From Hyphomicrobiales bacterium (lineage in GTDB: Bacteria; Pseudomonadota; Alphaproteobacteria; Rhizobiales; Methyloligellaceae): 55,095 bases of DNA. The stretch's first letter is position 1. Each line of letters begins with the position of its first letter. Shown here piece after piece: positions 1-8,551 of this stretch. The position numbers were made by a program, and so were the translations under genes. The DNA lies in assembly GCA_003228955.1 (NCBI GenBank), contig QIGN01000078.1, positions 1 to 55,095 of the forward strand, in the 5' to 3' direction. The notes beneath the pieces are model-generated. The model saw only the letters and a program-made list of their open reading frames with translations, did no database searches and was not told where the DNA came from.

Positions 1-1879
1 AGGCTGTTCTTATCGGGCCTCCGGCAGCCGCGGAGTCTTATCTGGTCATTGAAAAGATAGTCGCCGCCGCGAGACAGACAGGCGCGCAGGCGGTCCATCC
101 GGGCTACGGCTTCCTGTCGGAAAACGCCGCTTTCGCAAAGGCGCTGGAAAAGGCCGGCATCGTCTTCATCGGCCCCGGCATCAAAGCCATCAAGGTGATG
201 GGCGACAAGATCGAGTCAAAAAAATTTGCCGCTGACGCCGGGGTCAATACGGTGCCGGGCCATATGGGGCTCATCAAGAACGCAAAAGAAGCGCTGAAGA
301 TTGCCGGCGGCATCGGCTATCCGGTGATGATCAAGGCCTCGGCCGGAGGCGGCGGCAAGGGGATGCGGATCGCCCGTTCGGCGGATGAAGTGGCCGAAGG
401 CTTTGCCTCTTCAAAATCGGAAGCCAAATCGAGTTTTGGCGACGACAGGATATTCATTGAAAAGTTTATCGAATATCCGCGCCATATCGAAATACAGGTG
501 CTTGGCGACACCAAGGGAAACATCATTTATCTGGGCGAGCGCGAATGTTCCATACAGCGCCGCAACCAGAAAGTTATTGAGAAGCGCCAAGCCCTTTCCT
601 CGATGCCAAAACCCGCAAGGACATGGGAGAGCAGGCGGTCGCCCTGGCGAAAGCCGTCAATTATTCCAGTGCGGGCACCGTCGAATTCATCGCCGACAAG
701 GACCGGAAATTTTATTTTCTCGAAATGAACACGCGTTTGCAGGTTGAGCATCCGGTGACGGAACTCGTGACGGGGATCGATCTTGTGGAGCAGATGATCC
801 GGGTTGCGGCCGGCGAAACACTCGCGATTGCGCAGGGTGATATCAAACTCAATGGTTGGGCTATTGAGTCGCGGGTGTATGCGGAAGACCCCTATCGCGG
901 TTTCCTGCCCTCTACAGGGCGGCTTTCCTCTTACAGGCCGCCTCCGGAAGGGGTGACGTCGGGCCTGACCATTCGCAATGACACCGGCGTCAGGGAAGGT
1001 GGAGAAATTTCGGTCTATTACGACCCCATGATTGCCAAGCTGATTACGCACGGACCGGACCGGGATGCGGCGGTCGACCATATGAGCGGCGCTCTGGACG
1101 CCTTTTATATCGACGGCATCCGGCACAATATTCCATTTCTCTCCGCGATCATGTCGCATCCGCGCTGGCGAAAGGGGGCGTTGACCACCGGCTTTATCGC
1201 GGAGGAATACCCGGATGGGTTTTCTTCCCGGGCGCCCAGCGAGGAAGAGCGCAATACACTGGTAATGGTCGCGGCGGCAATCGATCATCTCGGCAATCAG
1301 CGCCGGCGCGAGATTACCGATCAAATGAGGGGTGACGACGTGCAATTCACCCGGAGCCGGGTTGTAAAACTTGGCGAGGAGTTCCAGAAGGTTTTGCTTT
1401 CCGGGGGATATGGCGAGGATATCGAGATCGCGCTTGTCGATGAGGGTGGCGCCGAAAGCGCGCGGACAACCGTCACATTCGACTGGTGGTTCGGTGCGCC
1501 CGTATGGTCCGGCAGCCTGAACGGCGTTGAAGTCTCGGTGCAGGTTCGCCCCATTCTCAATGGCGTCGCACTGGCCTATCGCGGCATTCAGATGCCGGCA
1601 CATGTCTACACGGAACGCGAAGCGGAACTGATTGCCCTGATGCCGGTCAGGAAGCCGCCGGACACATCCAGGAAACTGCTGTGTCCGATGCCGGGTCTTG
1701 TGGTGAGCATCCATGTGAAAGAGGGGCAGAGCGTGAAGGCGGGCGAGGCGCTCTGCGTGGTTGAGGCCATGAAGATGGAAAATATTCTGCGCGCCGAGCG
1801 CGACTGCACCGTTTCCGAAGTTTTCGCCGGGACCGGAGACAGCCTCGCGGTGGACGCCACGATCATGACGTTCGTATAG
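1..1879 (+). CDS. pccA: Propionyl-CoA carboxylase alpha (biotin carboxylase) subunit, 5'-partial, frameshifted
   Basis: This is the biotin carboxylase/biotin carrier subunit that carboxylates biotin with bicarbonate and ATP so that the beta subunit can turn propionyl-CoA into methylmalonyl-CoA. The gene enters from the left edge. Visible are the biotin carboxylase N-domain motif [10 protein letters not shown] (bases 105-134), the ATP-grasp glycine loop GGGGKGM (near 345-365), [11 protein letters not shown] (near 724-756) and, at the end, the biotinylation motif AMKM with its lysine codon at 1772-1774. The reading frame changes at base 581. Up to there it reads in frame 3 (...NQKVIE); from 581 on it reads in frame 2 (EAPSPFLD...). 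Adding one G after 581 restores an uninterrupted family-like protein. Either the gene is truncated or the base is a sequencing or assembly loss; I favour the latter because the sequence on both sides is fully conserved. Other acyl-CoA carboxylases share this layout, but the motifs fit PccA best. Confidence 0.88.
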
Positions 1880-1894
1880 CCGGGTTGAGGGGCC

Positions 1895-2386
1895 ATGCGC
1901 TTTTATTTTGCCTATGGATCGAACATGTCGGCGCGGCAGATGCAGCGGCGCTGCCCGGGGGCCCGGCCGGTGGGCTCCGCCCAGCTCCGCGATTGGCGCT
2001 TTCACGTGAATACGCGCGGTTCGGCGTCAATCCTGCCTCATGAAGGCAGTGTTGTGCATGGAGTTGTCTGGCGCTGCACGCCGGGCCACTTTCATATGCT
2101 CGACAGATATGAGGGGGTGAGCTGGAGAAACTACCGGCGCCGTCATGTGCGGGTCGAACTGGCCTGTGGCGGCGCCGCGAGCGCCATAACCTATGTCGGA
2201 ACGCGCATCTACCCCGGCCGCGCGCGTGTGAGTTATATGGTGACGGCTGTTCTGCCGGGCGCGCGGGCGTTCGGTCTGCCGGCGTCCTATATCGAGGAGA
2301 TGTGCTCCTGGCTGCCGGACAGGGTTATCGGCGACCGGCGCCTGGCCTATCGTGGCGGCGTGCGGTCGATTCGATATCCACGTTAA
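1895..2386 (+). CDS. Gamma-glutamylcyclotransferase-like protein
   Basis: The 163-residue product has the signature of the gamma-glutamylcyclotransferase-like (GGCT/AIG2) fold. The N-terminal FAYGSNMS motif forms the substrate cavity, and LDRYEGV follows near residue 70. Family members cyclise gamma-glutamyl amines or amino acids to 5-oxoproline, but many bacterial members have no known substrate, so the exact reaction is not predicted. The ATG follows a GAGGGG Shine-Dalgarno stretch and lies 16 bases after the carboxylase stop, so the two are probably co-transcribed. The protein is rich in arginine. No signal peptide is visible, so it is cytosolic. Confidence 0.8.
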   Translation: MRFYFAYGSNMSARQMQRRCPGARPVGSAQLRDWRFHVNTRGSASILPHEGSVVHGVVWRCTPGHFHMLDRYEGVSWRNYRRRHVRVELACGGAASAITYVGTRIYPGRARVSYMVTAVLPGARAFGLPASYIEEMCSWLPDRVIGDRRLAYRGGVRSIRYPR

Positions 2387-2394
2387 GAACGGAG

Positions 2395-2530
2395 AGATTT
2401 GATAATTTCTAAGAAAAATAAAAAAATAGTAAATATTTGCTATAAATCTTCTGAAGAAAGAAAAGTACACTAATATATTGTATATAATTAGAAAAAATGA
2501 AAACAAATTCCCTCGATATTTTACTATGTT
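2395..2530. other. Very AT-rich intergenic block
   Basis: About 135 bases made almost entirely of A and T, with runs of A and repeated TATA-like steps, lie in an otherwise GC-rich window. The block separates the cyclotransferase gene from the DUF6356 gene. No coding frame worth reporting crosses it. It could hold the promoter (with UP-element-like A tracts) of the downstream gene, or be a remnant of foreign DNA. Confidence 0.6.
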
Positions 2531-2560
2531 CCCTATCCTCACCAGAAGGGAACGAAGGCA

Positions 2561-2770
2561 ATGAGATTGTTCACAGACCACCCGAAGTCCGTCGGCGAAA
2601 CCTATTTACAGCATTTGGCCATGGCGGCGTCATTTGCGCTGCGGCTGCTCACCGGATCGATATGCTGCTTGCTGCATGCGCTGTTTCCGTTTTTATTTGC
2701 GGGCACGGCAAGCAGGATCATTAGTGAGCTGAACGACCGAATGGTTACCAACAGGGTGCGCGGGCAATAG
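2561..2770 (+). CDS. DUF6356 family small membrane protein
   Basis: The 69-residue protein matches the small alphaproteobacterial family DUF6356: an N-terminal FTDHPKSVGETY motif, a hydrophobic central helix (about residues 20-50, including LLHALFPFLF) and a conserved end with ISELNDRMV. The function of the family is unknown; one membrane-spanning or re-entrant helix is likely. The ATG follows a GAAGG ribosome-binding site by a few bases. The acylphosphatase gene starts about 50 bases downstream on the same strand. The reading frame with an ATG at 2497 is a shadow that starts inside the AT-rich block. Confidence 0.75.
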   Translation: MRLFTDHPKSVGETYLQHLAMAASFALRLLTGSICCLLHALFPFLFAGTASRIISELNDRMVTNRVRGQ

Positions 2771-2822
2771 GGTTGGCGTGGCGCGCACCCATCCGGGGGC
2801 AATATGCGCAGTAGCCATTTCA

Positions 2823-3110
2823 ATGCCAGGTGAACGCCGTGCCGTTAAGGTGCTCATAGAGGGGCGGGTTCAGGGTGTCTGGTATCGCGGATGGACCGTA
2901 CAAACCGCGCGTCATCTCGGGTTGGATGGCTGGGTACGGAACAGGCGCGATGGATCCGTGCAAGCGGTGTTTTCAGGGCCGGAGGCGGCCGTGAATGAAA
3001 TGCTGCGGCTATGCGAAGAGGGACCATCTGGCGCCAGCGTCAGAATGGTCGAGTATATTCCCCACAACAGCCCGGTGTCTTCAGGCTTTCGCATAAAGCC
3101 TTCGGTGTAG
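2823..3110 (+). CDS. acyP: Acylphosphatase
   Basis: This small cytosolic enzyme hydrolyses acyl phosphates such as acetyl phosphate or carbamoyl phosphate. Starting at ATG 2823 the product is 95 residues, the normal family length. The two catalytic residues are in place: the arginine of GRVQGVWYRG near residue 20 and the asparagine of GWVRNRRDGSV near residue 40. The frame stays open upstream to a GTG at 2778, which would add 15 residues with no family counterpart, so I prefer the internal ATG even though its ribosome-binding site is weak. It converges on lipB with only 8 bases between the stops. Confidence 0.9.
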   Translation: MPGERRAVKVLIEGRVQGVWYRGWTVQTARHLGLDGWVRNRRDGSVQAVFSGPEAAVNEMLRLCEEGPSGASVRMVEYIPHNSPVSSGFRIKPSV

Positions 3111-3118
3111 TGTTCGCG

Positions 3119-3817
3119 TTATCCAGCCGGTCCGAAGCGCGCCTCGAACCCGGCGCGAAGGGCCTTGTCCACCTCATCCATGGTGACACTCCGGCCGAGG
3201 TCCGCGAGGCTCGTCACTGCGTGTTCGCTTACACCGCAGGGAACGATACCGGAATAATGTTCGAGGTTGGGGTTCACATTCACGCTGATGCCATGAAACG
3301 TGACCCACCGCCGGACGCGCACACCAATGGCAGCAATCTTGTCCTCGCGCCCGGGGCCAAGATCATCGCGCGTGACCCAGACACCGACCCGGCCCTCGCG
3401 CCGCTCTCCGATGACACCGAAAACCGAAAGGGTTTCCATGACCCAGTCTTCAAGAGCGCAGACGAAATTTCGAACATCCTTGCCGCGCCTGTTCAGGTCC
3501 AGCATTACATAAGCGATCCGCTGGCCAGGCCCGTGATACGTATATTGCCCGCCGCGTCCGGTTGAATGGACGGGAAAACGTTCCGGCATCAGCAGGTCTT
3601 CGGGCCTGGCGCTGGTTCCGGCGGTATATGTCGGCGGGTGTTCGAGAAGCCAGACGCATTCGCACGCGTCCCCGGATTTGATCTCGGCAACACGGCGTTC
3701 CATTTCCGCAACAGCCTCGGGATAGTCGACAGGCGCGTCGCTGGCGCGCCATTCGACGGCGCTCCCGGCGCTCCTGGCGGGTGAATTTGTCTGGAGAATT
3801 TTGTGCGCCTTTACCAA
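3119..3817 (-). CDS. lipB: Lipoyl(octanoyl) transferase
   Basis: LipB moves the octanoyl group from octanoyl-acyl carrier protein to lipoyl domains of pyruvate and 2-oxoglutarate dehydrogenases and the glycine cleavage H protein; LipA then adds sulfur. The 232-residue product has the substrate-pocket motif [12 protein letters not shown] near residue 88, the conserved lysine of DKIAAIGV and the active-site cysteine in IVPCGV near residue 194. The start is a TTG at 3817, preceded by GAGG at good spacing; no ATG or GTG lies before conserved sequence. lipA is not in the window. Confidence 0.93.
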   Translation of the reverse strand: MVKAHKILQTNSPARSAGSAVEWRASDAPVDYPEAVAEMERRVAEIKSGDACECVWLLEHPPTYTAGTSARPEDLLMPERFPVHSTGRGGQYTYHGPGQRIAYVMLDLNRRGKDVRNFVCALEDWVMETLSVFGVIGERREGRVGVWVTRDDLGPGREDKIAAIGVRVRRWVTFHGISVNVNPNLEHYSGIVPCGVSEHAVTSLADLGRSVTMDEVDKALRAGFEARFGPAG

Positions 3818-3926
3818 CCGGTAACCTCAATCGTGAAAAGTAGCATTCAACTGGTTGGGCTTCTCAACGTAATGCGTCGGTCCAGCCTCATACCAGACAG
3901 GCAGGCGAAAGAAACCAGGACGCATA

Positions 3927-4163
3927 ATGACATCAATCAACCAGGTACCAATAGAACTCACAGTCGTGCTCGGCAACTCGGTGATGCCGGTCCATCATCT
4001 GCTCAAGATGGGCAGGGGGGCCGTTATCGAGTTGACGACGCTGGAAAACGAAGAAGTTCAGATACTCGCCAATAATACGCCTATCGCCACGGGCGATGTG
4101 GTGGTCAGGGGCGACAGGATTGCGGTCGAGATTACCGGAAAAGTCAATCGCGACGACACCTGA
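3927..4163 (+). CDS. Short FliN-like (SpoA domain) protein
   Basis: The 78-residue product is a single SpoA domain as found at the C-terminus of FliN. It has a short beta-strand segment (IELTVVLG), the hallmark LLKMGRGAVIEL, then ENEEVQILANN and VVVRGDRIAVEI. FliN forms the C-ring of the flagellar switch, and HrcQb/SpaO are its type III secretion relatives. There is no N-terminal extension and there are no other flagellar or secretion genes in the window. The neighbours are lipB (divergent) and a tRNA gene. The ATG has AGGA upstream. The product may be the true FliN of a dispersed flagellar set, or an orphan SpoA protein; the sequence does not decide. Confidence 0.75.
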   Translation: MTSINQVPIELTVVLGNSVMPVHHLLKMGRGAVIELTTLENEEVQILANNTPIATGDVVVRGDRIAVEITGKVNRDDT

Positions 4164-4281
4164 TCGCTCTTGGGAAAATCGTACCTGTGTGCAGGTTCCG
4201 GCAATTTGGCGCGCGGCTTGCCCGCCGCGTACTGGTTTGCTACATGGGACGGCGACTCGCTCCAGAGCAGGATCGAGCATT

Positions 4282-4368
4282 GCGGTCGTGGCGGAATTGG
4301 TAGACGCGCAGCGTTGAGGTCGCTGTGGGGTAACACCCGTGGAAGTTCGAGTCTTCTCGACCGCACCA
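4282..4368 (+). tRNA. tRNA-Leu (anticodon GAG)
   Basis: A complete class II tRNA. The acceptor stem GCGGTCG pairs with CGACCGC. The anticodon stem CAGCG/CGCTG carries the loop TTGAGGT with anticodon GAG at 4316-4318, reading CTC/CTT leucine codons. A long variable arm follows, then the T arm with GTTCGAG. The discriminator base is A and CCA is encoded (4366-4368). No integrase or duplicated 3' end is found next to it. Confidence 0.97.
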
Positions 4369-4410
4369 CTCTTCCCCAGAACTGTTCATAAAATAGGGAC
4401 AGGACACCCT

Positions 4411-5286
4411 CTAGGGGCTGGCCGATGCCGGAACTTTCGTATTGCCCGGACCTTTTGCAGAAAATGGGAGCGCGGCGATCGCGGACTCTTCACCTGGTTC
4501 GTTGTCTGTATTTGCCGCTTTCACTTCCACATAGCTGTTCTTGGGAACGATGTGCACGATCTTGTAACCGCCCCTTTTAAGCGCCCGCAGCAGCGCGGGA
4601 AGGGCGGCAGCTGTCGTACCCTTGGTGTCGTGAAAAAGAATGATACCTCTCTGCTTGCGATGGAGCCGCGCCATCGTTCGCCGGACAATCGCGCGCGGGC
4701 CGATTCCCAGCCAGTCATCGGAACTGATATCGGTTGAAAAAACCGCATAGCCGCGTTTTGCCGCATAGGCGTTGAGCGCATTGCTGTCATTCAGACCGGG
4801 AAACCGGAAGAAAGGCGCAATTTTAATATCGACAGCCGCATCAATGGCGCGGAAGCCGCGTTCAATCTGGGTCACGGAGCGCGCCGCCGACATGCGTGCC
4901 AGATTGCGCGGGTGGGACCAGGAATGCGCTCCAATGGTATGCCCCTCATCGGCGATGGCCTGAAGCGCCTCGGAGTTGTTCTGCACCATCGTTCCCACCG
5001 TGAAGAAGGTCGCCTTGACACACTCCCGTGACAAGGCAGCGAGCACACGTTTCGTATTCTGGTAATGCGGTCCGTCATCGAAGGTCAGCACGACCTCCTT
5101 CGGACCCAGATCAAGCGTCTGCTTGTATTGGAGCGTTCCGAAGCGCGGACCGGCAGATGTGTCGATTTCGAGGACACGCGAAACGCCCAGAGCGTTCGGG
5201 TTATTCGGACAATCGCTAGCTGATGCAGGTGTGGCGCTCGCTAGAATGAGCGCGCAGACAGGCAGGCTAGCCACCAAGCTACGCAT
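4411..5286 (-). CDS. Secreted polysaccharide deacetylase (NodB homology)
   Basis: The product is 291 residues with a signal peptide (about residues 1-23, ending ASA) and a carbohydrate esterase 4 / NodB domain. Visible motifs are TFDDGP near residue 68 (catalytic base and metal-binding aspartate), the metal-binding HSWSHP near residue 121, FFRFPG near 157 and ILFHDTKG near 216. Such enzymes remove acetyl groups from peptidoglycan, chitin-like or exopolysaccharide substrates in the periplasm; the true substrate cannot be told. The gene is alone on its strand, convergent with the tRNA and divergent from mgtE. Confidence 0.88.
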   Translation of the reverse strand: MRSLVASLPVCALILASATPASASDCPNNPNALGVSRVLEIDTSAGPRFGTLQYKQTLDLGPKEVVLTFDDGPHYQNTKRVLAALSRECVKATFFTVGTMVQNNSEALQAIADEGHTIGAHSWSHPRNLARMSAARSVTQIERGFRAIDAAVDIKIAPFFRFPGLNDSNALNAYAAKRGYAVFSTDISSDDWLGIGPRAIVRRTMARLHRKQRGIILFHDTKGTTAAALPALLRALKRGGYKIVHIVPKNSYVEVKAANTDNEPGEESAIAALPFSAKGPGNTKVPASASP

Positions 5287-5488
5287 TACTTACCCCCCCG
5301 GTGGCCGGGTTACGCAAAACTACTTTGCTATATTTGTCTGGAGAATCACAGAAAACAAGAGTTAATTCGGCCACACTCTCAGGTGATTAGCCAGACGCAT
5401 TCGCCGGAGTGGACTGTTGTCGGGTGTTTACAGAGCGTTTGCGGGTCCGCAAGACGCAGAGCGGCATGAATTGACAAGGGAAGCAACG

Positions 5489-6868
5489 ATGCAGGATGCG
5501 CCCGAAGAAATCCAGGTGCGCGACAGCGAAGGCTCATTGTTGCCGGAGTTCGTGAGTGCCGTGACGCTTGCCCTTGAGGACGGCATGAGCGAGGACGTGC
5601 GCACGCTTGCCGGCGGGATACATGACGCCGATCTTGCCGACCTCATCGAATTGCTGCGCGATGAGCAGCGCGCGGGACTTATCAAGGCCCTCGGCGACGA
5701 TTTCAATGCAGGCACCCTGAGCGAGCTGGAGGAGCCGGTTCGCGACCAGGTTCTGGAAGCTCTTCCCAACGAGCAGGTTGCCGAAGCGGTCCGGGAACTC
5801 GATTCCGATGACGCGGTCTATCTGCTGGAAGACCTGGAGGAGAGTGAGCAGAGCGATATTCTGGCAAAGCTTCCGAAAAGCGAGAGGATCGCCCTCCAGC
5901 GGTCGCTCGAATTTCCCGAAGATTCCGCCGGGCGGCTTATGCAGACGGACTATATTTCCGTCCCGTCCTACTGGGATGTCGGGCAGGTCATCGACTATAT
6001 GCGCGATGAAGACGATCTGCCGAATGACTTCACGCAAATCTGGGTTGTCGATCCGGCTCACCACCTGATCGGCCGCGTTCCGCTCGACCGGTTGCTGCGG
6101 GCCAAGCGCCCGATCACCATTGATGAGATAACCGACCGGGATCTGTACCAGATCACCGTTGAGGAAGATCAGGAAGAAGTTGCCCTGGAGTTCGAGCGCT
6201 ATGACCTGATGTCCGCGCCTGTTGTCGATGACGATGGGCGTATGCTTGGTGTCGTCACGGTCGATGACGTCATGGAGGTGCTGCAGGAGGAGGCCGAAGA
6301 AGACATTCACCGCCTCGGCGGCGTTGGTGACGAATCAATAACGGATACCGTACTGCGCACCACGCGAAACCGGTTCGTCTGGTTGCTGGTCAATCTCGCG
6401 ACAGCCGTTCTCGCCTCCTGGGTCATCTCCCTGTTCGACGCCACCATCGATCAGATGGTGGCGCTCGCGGTGCTGATGCCCATCGTGGCGTCCATGGGCG
6501 GAAATGCTGGGACACAGTCCATGACGGTTGCCGTGCGTGCCCTGGCGACCCGCGACCTCGGCCGGGTCAATGCCTCGCGGGTCATTTCGCGCGAGGCCCT
6601 GGTGGGCCTTCTAAACGGTCTTCTGTTCGCGGTCATTGTTGGCGGCGTGGCCTATATCTGGTTTGGGAATGAGCTACTCGGAATGATCATTGCCGCCGCC
6701 ATGGTCATCAATATGGTGGTGGCCGGTCTATTTGGCATACTTGTACCGATGACACTCGACGCAATGGATATCGACCCGGCGGTGGCGTCCAGCGTGTTTG
6801 TGACAACGGTGACGGACGTGGTTGGATTTTTCTCCTTTCTCGGGCTTGCTGCAATATGGCTGGTCTAG
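5489..6868 (+). CDS. mgtE: Magnesium transporter MgtE
   Basis: This is a Mg2+ channel/transporter of the inner membrane whose cytosolic part senses Mg2+ and closes the pore. From ATG 5489 it is 459 residues: the N domain of helical repeats (about 20-130), a tandem CBS pair (about 135-260) and five membrane helices (about 285-455). The frame stays open to a TTG at 5417, but ATG 5489 has a strong AGGGAAG ribosome-binding site and gives the usual length. The pore region includes the conserved MGGNAGTQS segment near residue 335. It is transcribed alone. Confidence 0.94.
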   Translation: MQDAPEEIQVRDSEGSLLPEFVSAVTLALEDGMSEDVRTLAGGIHDADLADLIELLRDEQRAGLIKALGDDFNAGTLSELEEPVRDQVLEALPNEQVAEAVRELDSDDAVYLLEDLEESEQSDILAKLPKSERIALQRSLEFPEDSAGRLMQTDYISVPSYWDVGQVIDYMRDEDDLPNDFTQIWVVDPAHHLIGRVPLDRLLRAKRPITIDEITDRDLYQITVEEDQEEVALEFERYDLMSAPVVDDDGRMLGVVTVDDVMEVLQEEAEEDIHRLGGVGDESITDTVLRTTRNRFVWLLVNLATAVLASWVISLFDATIDQMVALAVLMPIVASMGGNAGTQSMTVAVRALATRDLGRVNASRVISREALVGLLNGLLFAVIVGGVAYIWFGNELLGMIIAAAMVINMVVAGLFGILVPMTLDAMDIDPAVASSVFVTTVTDVVGFFSFLGLAAIWLV

Positions 6869-6961
6869 GGCGTCAACTATTTTTGATGCACGGCATCGGC
6901 TTGGTGCGCGATATATCCATGGCAGGTACCTGTTGCCATCAAATCGAGGTGAGAGATCACC

Positions 6962-7477
6962 ATGCCTAAATCTGTGCTTTGTACGTGCCGGGGGTTTTCG
7001 CTGGCGGTGCCTGTTCTGGCGATGCTGGCCTATGTCTATTGGCAGCAGCCCGCGAGCAGCGCCGATCCGAACGTAACCAATGCCATACTTCAAAAATGCG
7101 TAAATACGGAGCGCGCTGCCGGGCGCAGCGGGCGCGTGTGTATCGGCAAGGTGACTGAACCCTGTAAAGCCAGGGCGGAAAACCCGCATCGCGACGACAA
7201 AATCGAATGCGATGAGCGCGAATTCGTTTTGTGGAGTTTGCTCCTTCGCAAGGAAGTTGCGGCACTTGAGAAGCGTCTCGATCCCCAGCAGCGCGAAAAG
7301 TTCCGGCTGACCCAGGATCTTTGGGATAAATATCAGTCCGACGATTGCAGGCTGCCCTATGTCCTGTTCTCGCGGGAAAGGGCCGAGTTCGCCGGACCGG
7401 CCTGTACAATCGAACTGAAGGCGGCGCGCGCGCTTCAATTGCGGACCTGGCGCGATGCGCTTTCAGTGGGGAAATAG
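6962..7477 (+). CDS. LprI-like (DUF1311) secreted protein
   Basis: The 171-residue protein has an N-terminal hydrophobic export segment (about 8-30) and a mature part with spaced cysteines (residues near 46, 60, 68, 80, 128 and 147). The pattern of charged helices followed by LWDKYQSDDCRLPY resembles the lysozyme-inhibitor LprI N-terminal/DUF1311 family. Members are periplasmic or lipoprotein; only the mycobacterial LprI has been linked to lysozyme inhibition, so an inhibitor role here is inference. The ATG follows GAGAG. It is a single gene between mgtE and an SRPBCC gene on the same strand. Confidence 0.65.
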   Translation: MPKSVLCTCRGFSLAVPVLAMLAYVYWQQPASSADPNVTNAILQKCVNTERAAGRSGRVCIGKVTEPCKARAENPHRDDKIECDEREFVLWSLLLRKEVAALEKRLDPQQREKFRLTQDLWDKYQSDDCRLPYVLFSRERAEFAGPACTIELKAARALQLRTWRDALSVGK

Positions 7478-7569
7478 CAGTCCGGGCAGTTGTTGTTCGG
7501 GACCGCTGCCGTTACGGTGCGCGCGAAGAATTATGAAATTTTCAGACAATATTCAGGCGCAAATTTGGG

Positions 7570-8022
7570 GTGCGTGCCGTGAAGACGCTGCATACTGAAA
7601 TTGGAATTGGCGCCCCTGCGCCTGTCGTATGGGAAGTGATCAGCGATCTGGATGGCTGGGCGCAGTGGAACCCCGTCATGAAGGCGTCAGGCGTGCTTGC
7701 GCCGGGGGCGTGTATCAATATCACTCTTGGCGTGCCGGGGGGCAAGGCGATGTCATTCGGGTCCGTGGTGGTGGCGTTGGAGGAGGGCCGGGAGTTTCGC
7801 TGGCGCACGCGCAAGCTGCTGGGACTGCTTGTTCTGGAGCACGGATTCCGGGTGGCGCCCGAAGACAAGGGCCGCTGCCGCTTTGAGCAATTCGAAATCT
7901 TCCGCGGGATTTTGGGGGGCAGGGTGTATTCGAGACAGTCCAAGGCGCTGGGCACCGGGTTTCAGGCCATGAACCGGATGCTAAAACGCGTGGCGGAAAA
8001 GCGCGCCCGGGACCGGGCCTGA
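7570..8022 (+). CDS. SRPBCC (START-like) domain protein
   Basis: The 150-residue product begins with the typical SRPBCC/polyketide-cyclase opening: a beta-strand, then APAPVVWEVISDLDGWAQWNP, which forms the first helices of the lipid-binding cavity. It ends in a long amphipathic helix (about 120-148). Proteins of this fold bind hydrophobic ligands; nothing identifies the ligand. Both GTG 7570 and GTG 7579 are possible starts; the second lacks only three residues. Confidence 0.75.
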   Translation: MRAVKTLHTEIGIGAPAPVVWEVISDLDGWAQWNPVMKASGVLAPGACINITLGVPGGKAMSFGSVVVALEEGREFRWRTRKLLGLLVLEHGFRVAPEDKGRCRFEQFEIFRGILGGRVYSRQSKALGTGFQAMNRMLKRVAEKRARDRA

Positions 8023-8125
8023 TGTCTTCAAGTTCTATTTTGTCTCGAAGTTTTTATGGTTTCCGGAAGAACCGCTTTATTGTTTCCCGGACCCAGGGAG
8101 TCCGAGACTTCAAGGAGAGAATGAA

Positions 8126-8545
8126 ATGCCGCAGGACATTCGCGTTAGCGTGAAGCAGCTTGTCGAAACCGCCAGGGAGGAGATCGCGGAGATTCCGGTC
8201 GAGGAGGCGCTGAAACTGGCGGGGGATGACAGCGTTGTGATTGTCGATATCAGGGATATACGCGAGTTGCAGCGCGATGGAAAAATCCCCGGATCGTTCC
8301 ATTGTCCGCGCGGTATGCTTGAATTCTGGATTGATCCGGCGAGCCCCTATCACAAGGATATCTTCGCCGGGGACAGGAAATTTGTATTTCACTGTGCGTC
8401 CGGCTGGCGCTCGGCGCTGGCGACGCAGGTCGCGCAGCGCATGGGGCTCAAGCCCGTGGCGCATATCGATGGCGGATTTTCCGGCTGGAAGAAAGCGGGA
8501 GGGCCAGTGGAGATGCCGGAGCGGGGCCGGGCAGAGGCCGATTAA
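8126..8545 (+). CDS. Rhodanese-like sulfurtransferase
   Basis: A single rhodanese domain of 139 residues. The aspartate-containing VIVDIRD segment lies near residue 39, and the active-site loop HCASGWRS near residue 91 carries the catalytic cysteine that takes up persulfide sulfur. GGFSGWKKAGGPVE closes the domain. About 30 residues precede the domain and form a helix. No signal peptide is seen, so it is cytosolic. The ATG follows AAGGAGAG, a strong ribosome-binding site. It is convergent with the EamA transporter gene, 6 bases apart. Confidence 0.88.
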   Translation: MPQDIRVSVKQLVETAREEIAEIPVEEALKLAGDDSVVIVDIRDIRELQRDGKIPGSFHCPRGMLEFWIDPASPYHKDIFAGDRKFVFHCASGWRSALATQVAQRMGLKPVAHIDGGFSGWKKAGGPVEMPERGRAEAD

Positions 8546-8551
8546 GAGGCC

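Noticed and set aside
527-2005. Long minus-strand open frame of 492 codons across pccA
   Set aside because: It is a shadow opposite a highly conserved biotin carboxylase; its composition (histidine/arginine-rich) is typical of antisense frames and no motif is recognisable.
2778-2822. GTG 2778 as acylphosphatase start
   Set aside because: It adds 15 residues with no family counterpart; the internal ATG at 2823 gives the normal length.
4282-4368. Integration site at the tRNA-Leu or tRNA-Ser gene
   Set aside because: No duplicated 3' end, integrase or mobile gene flanks either tRNA.
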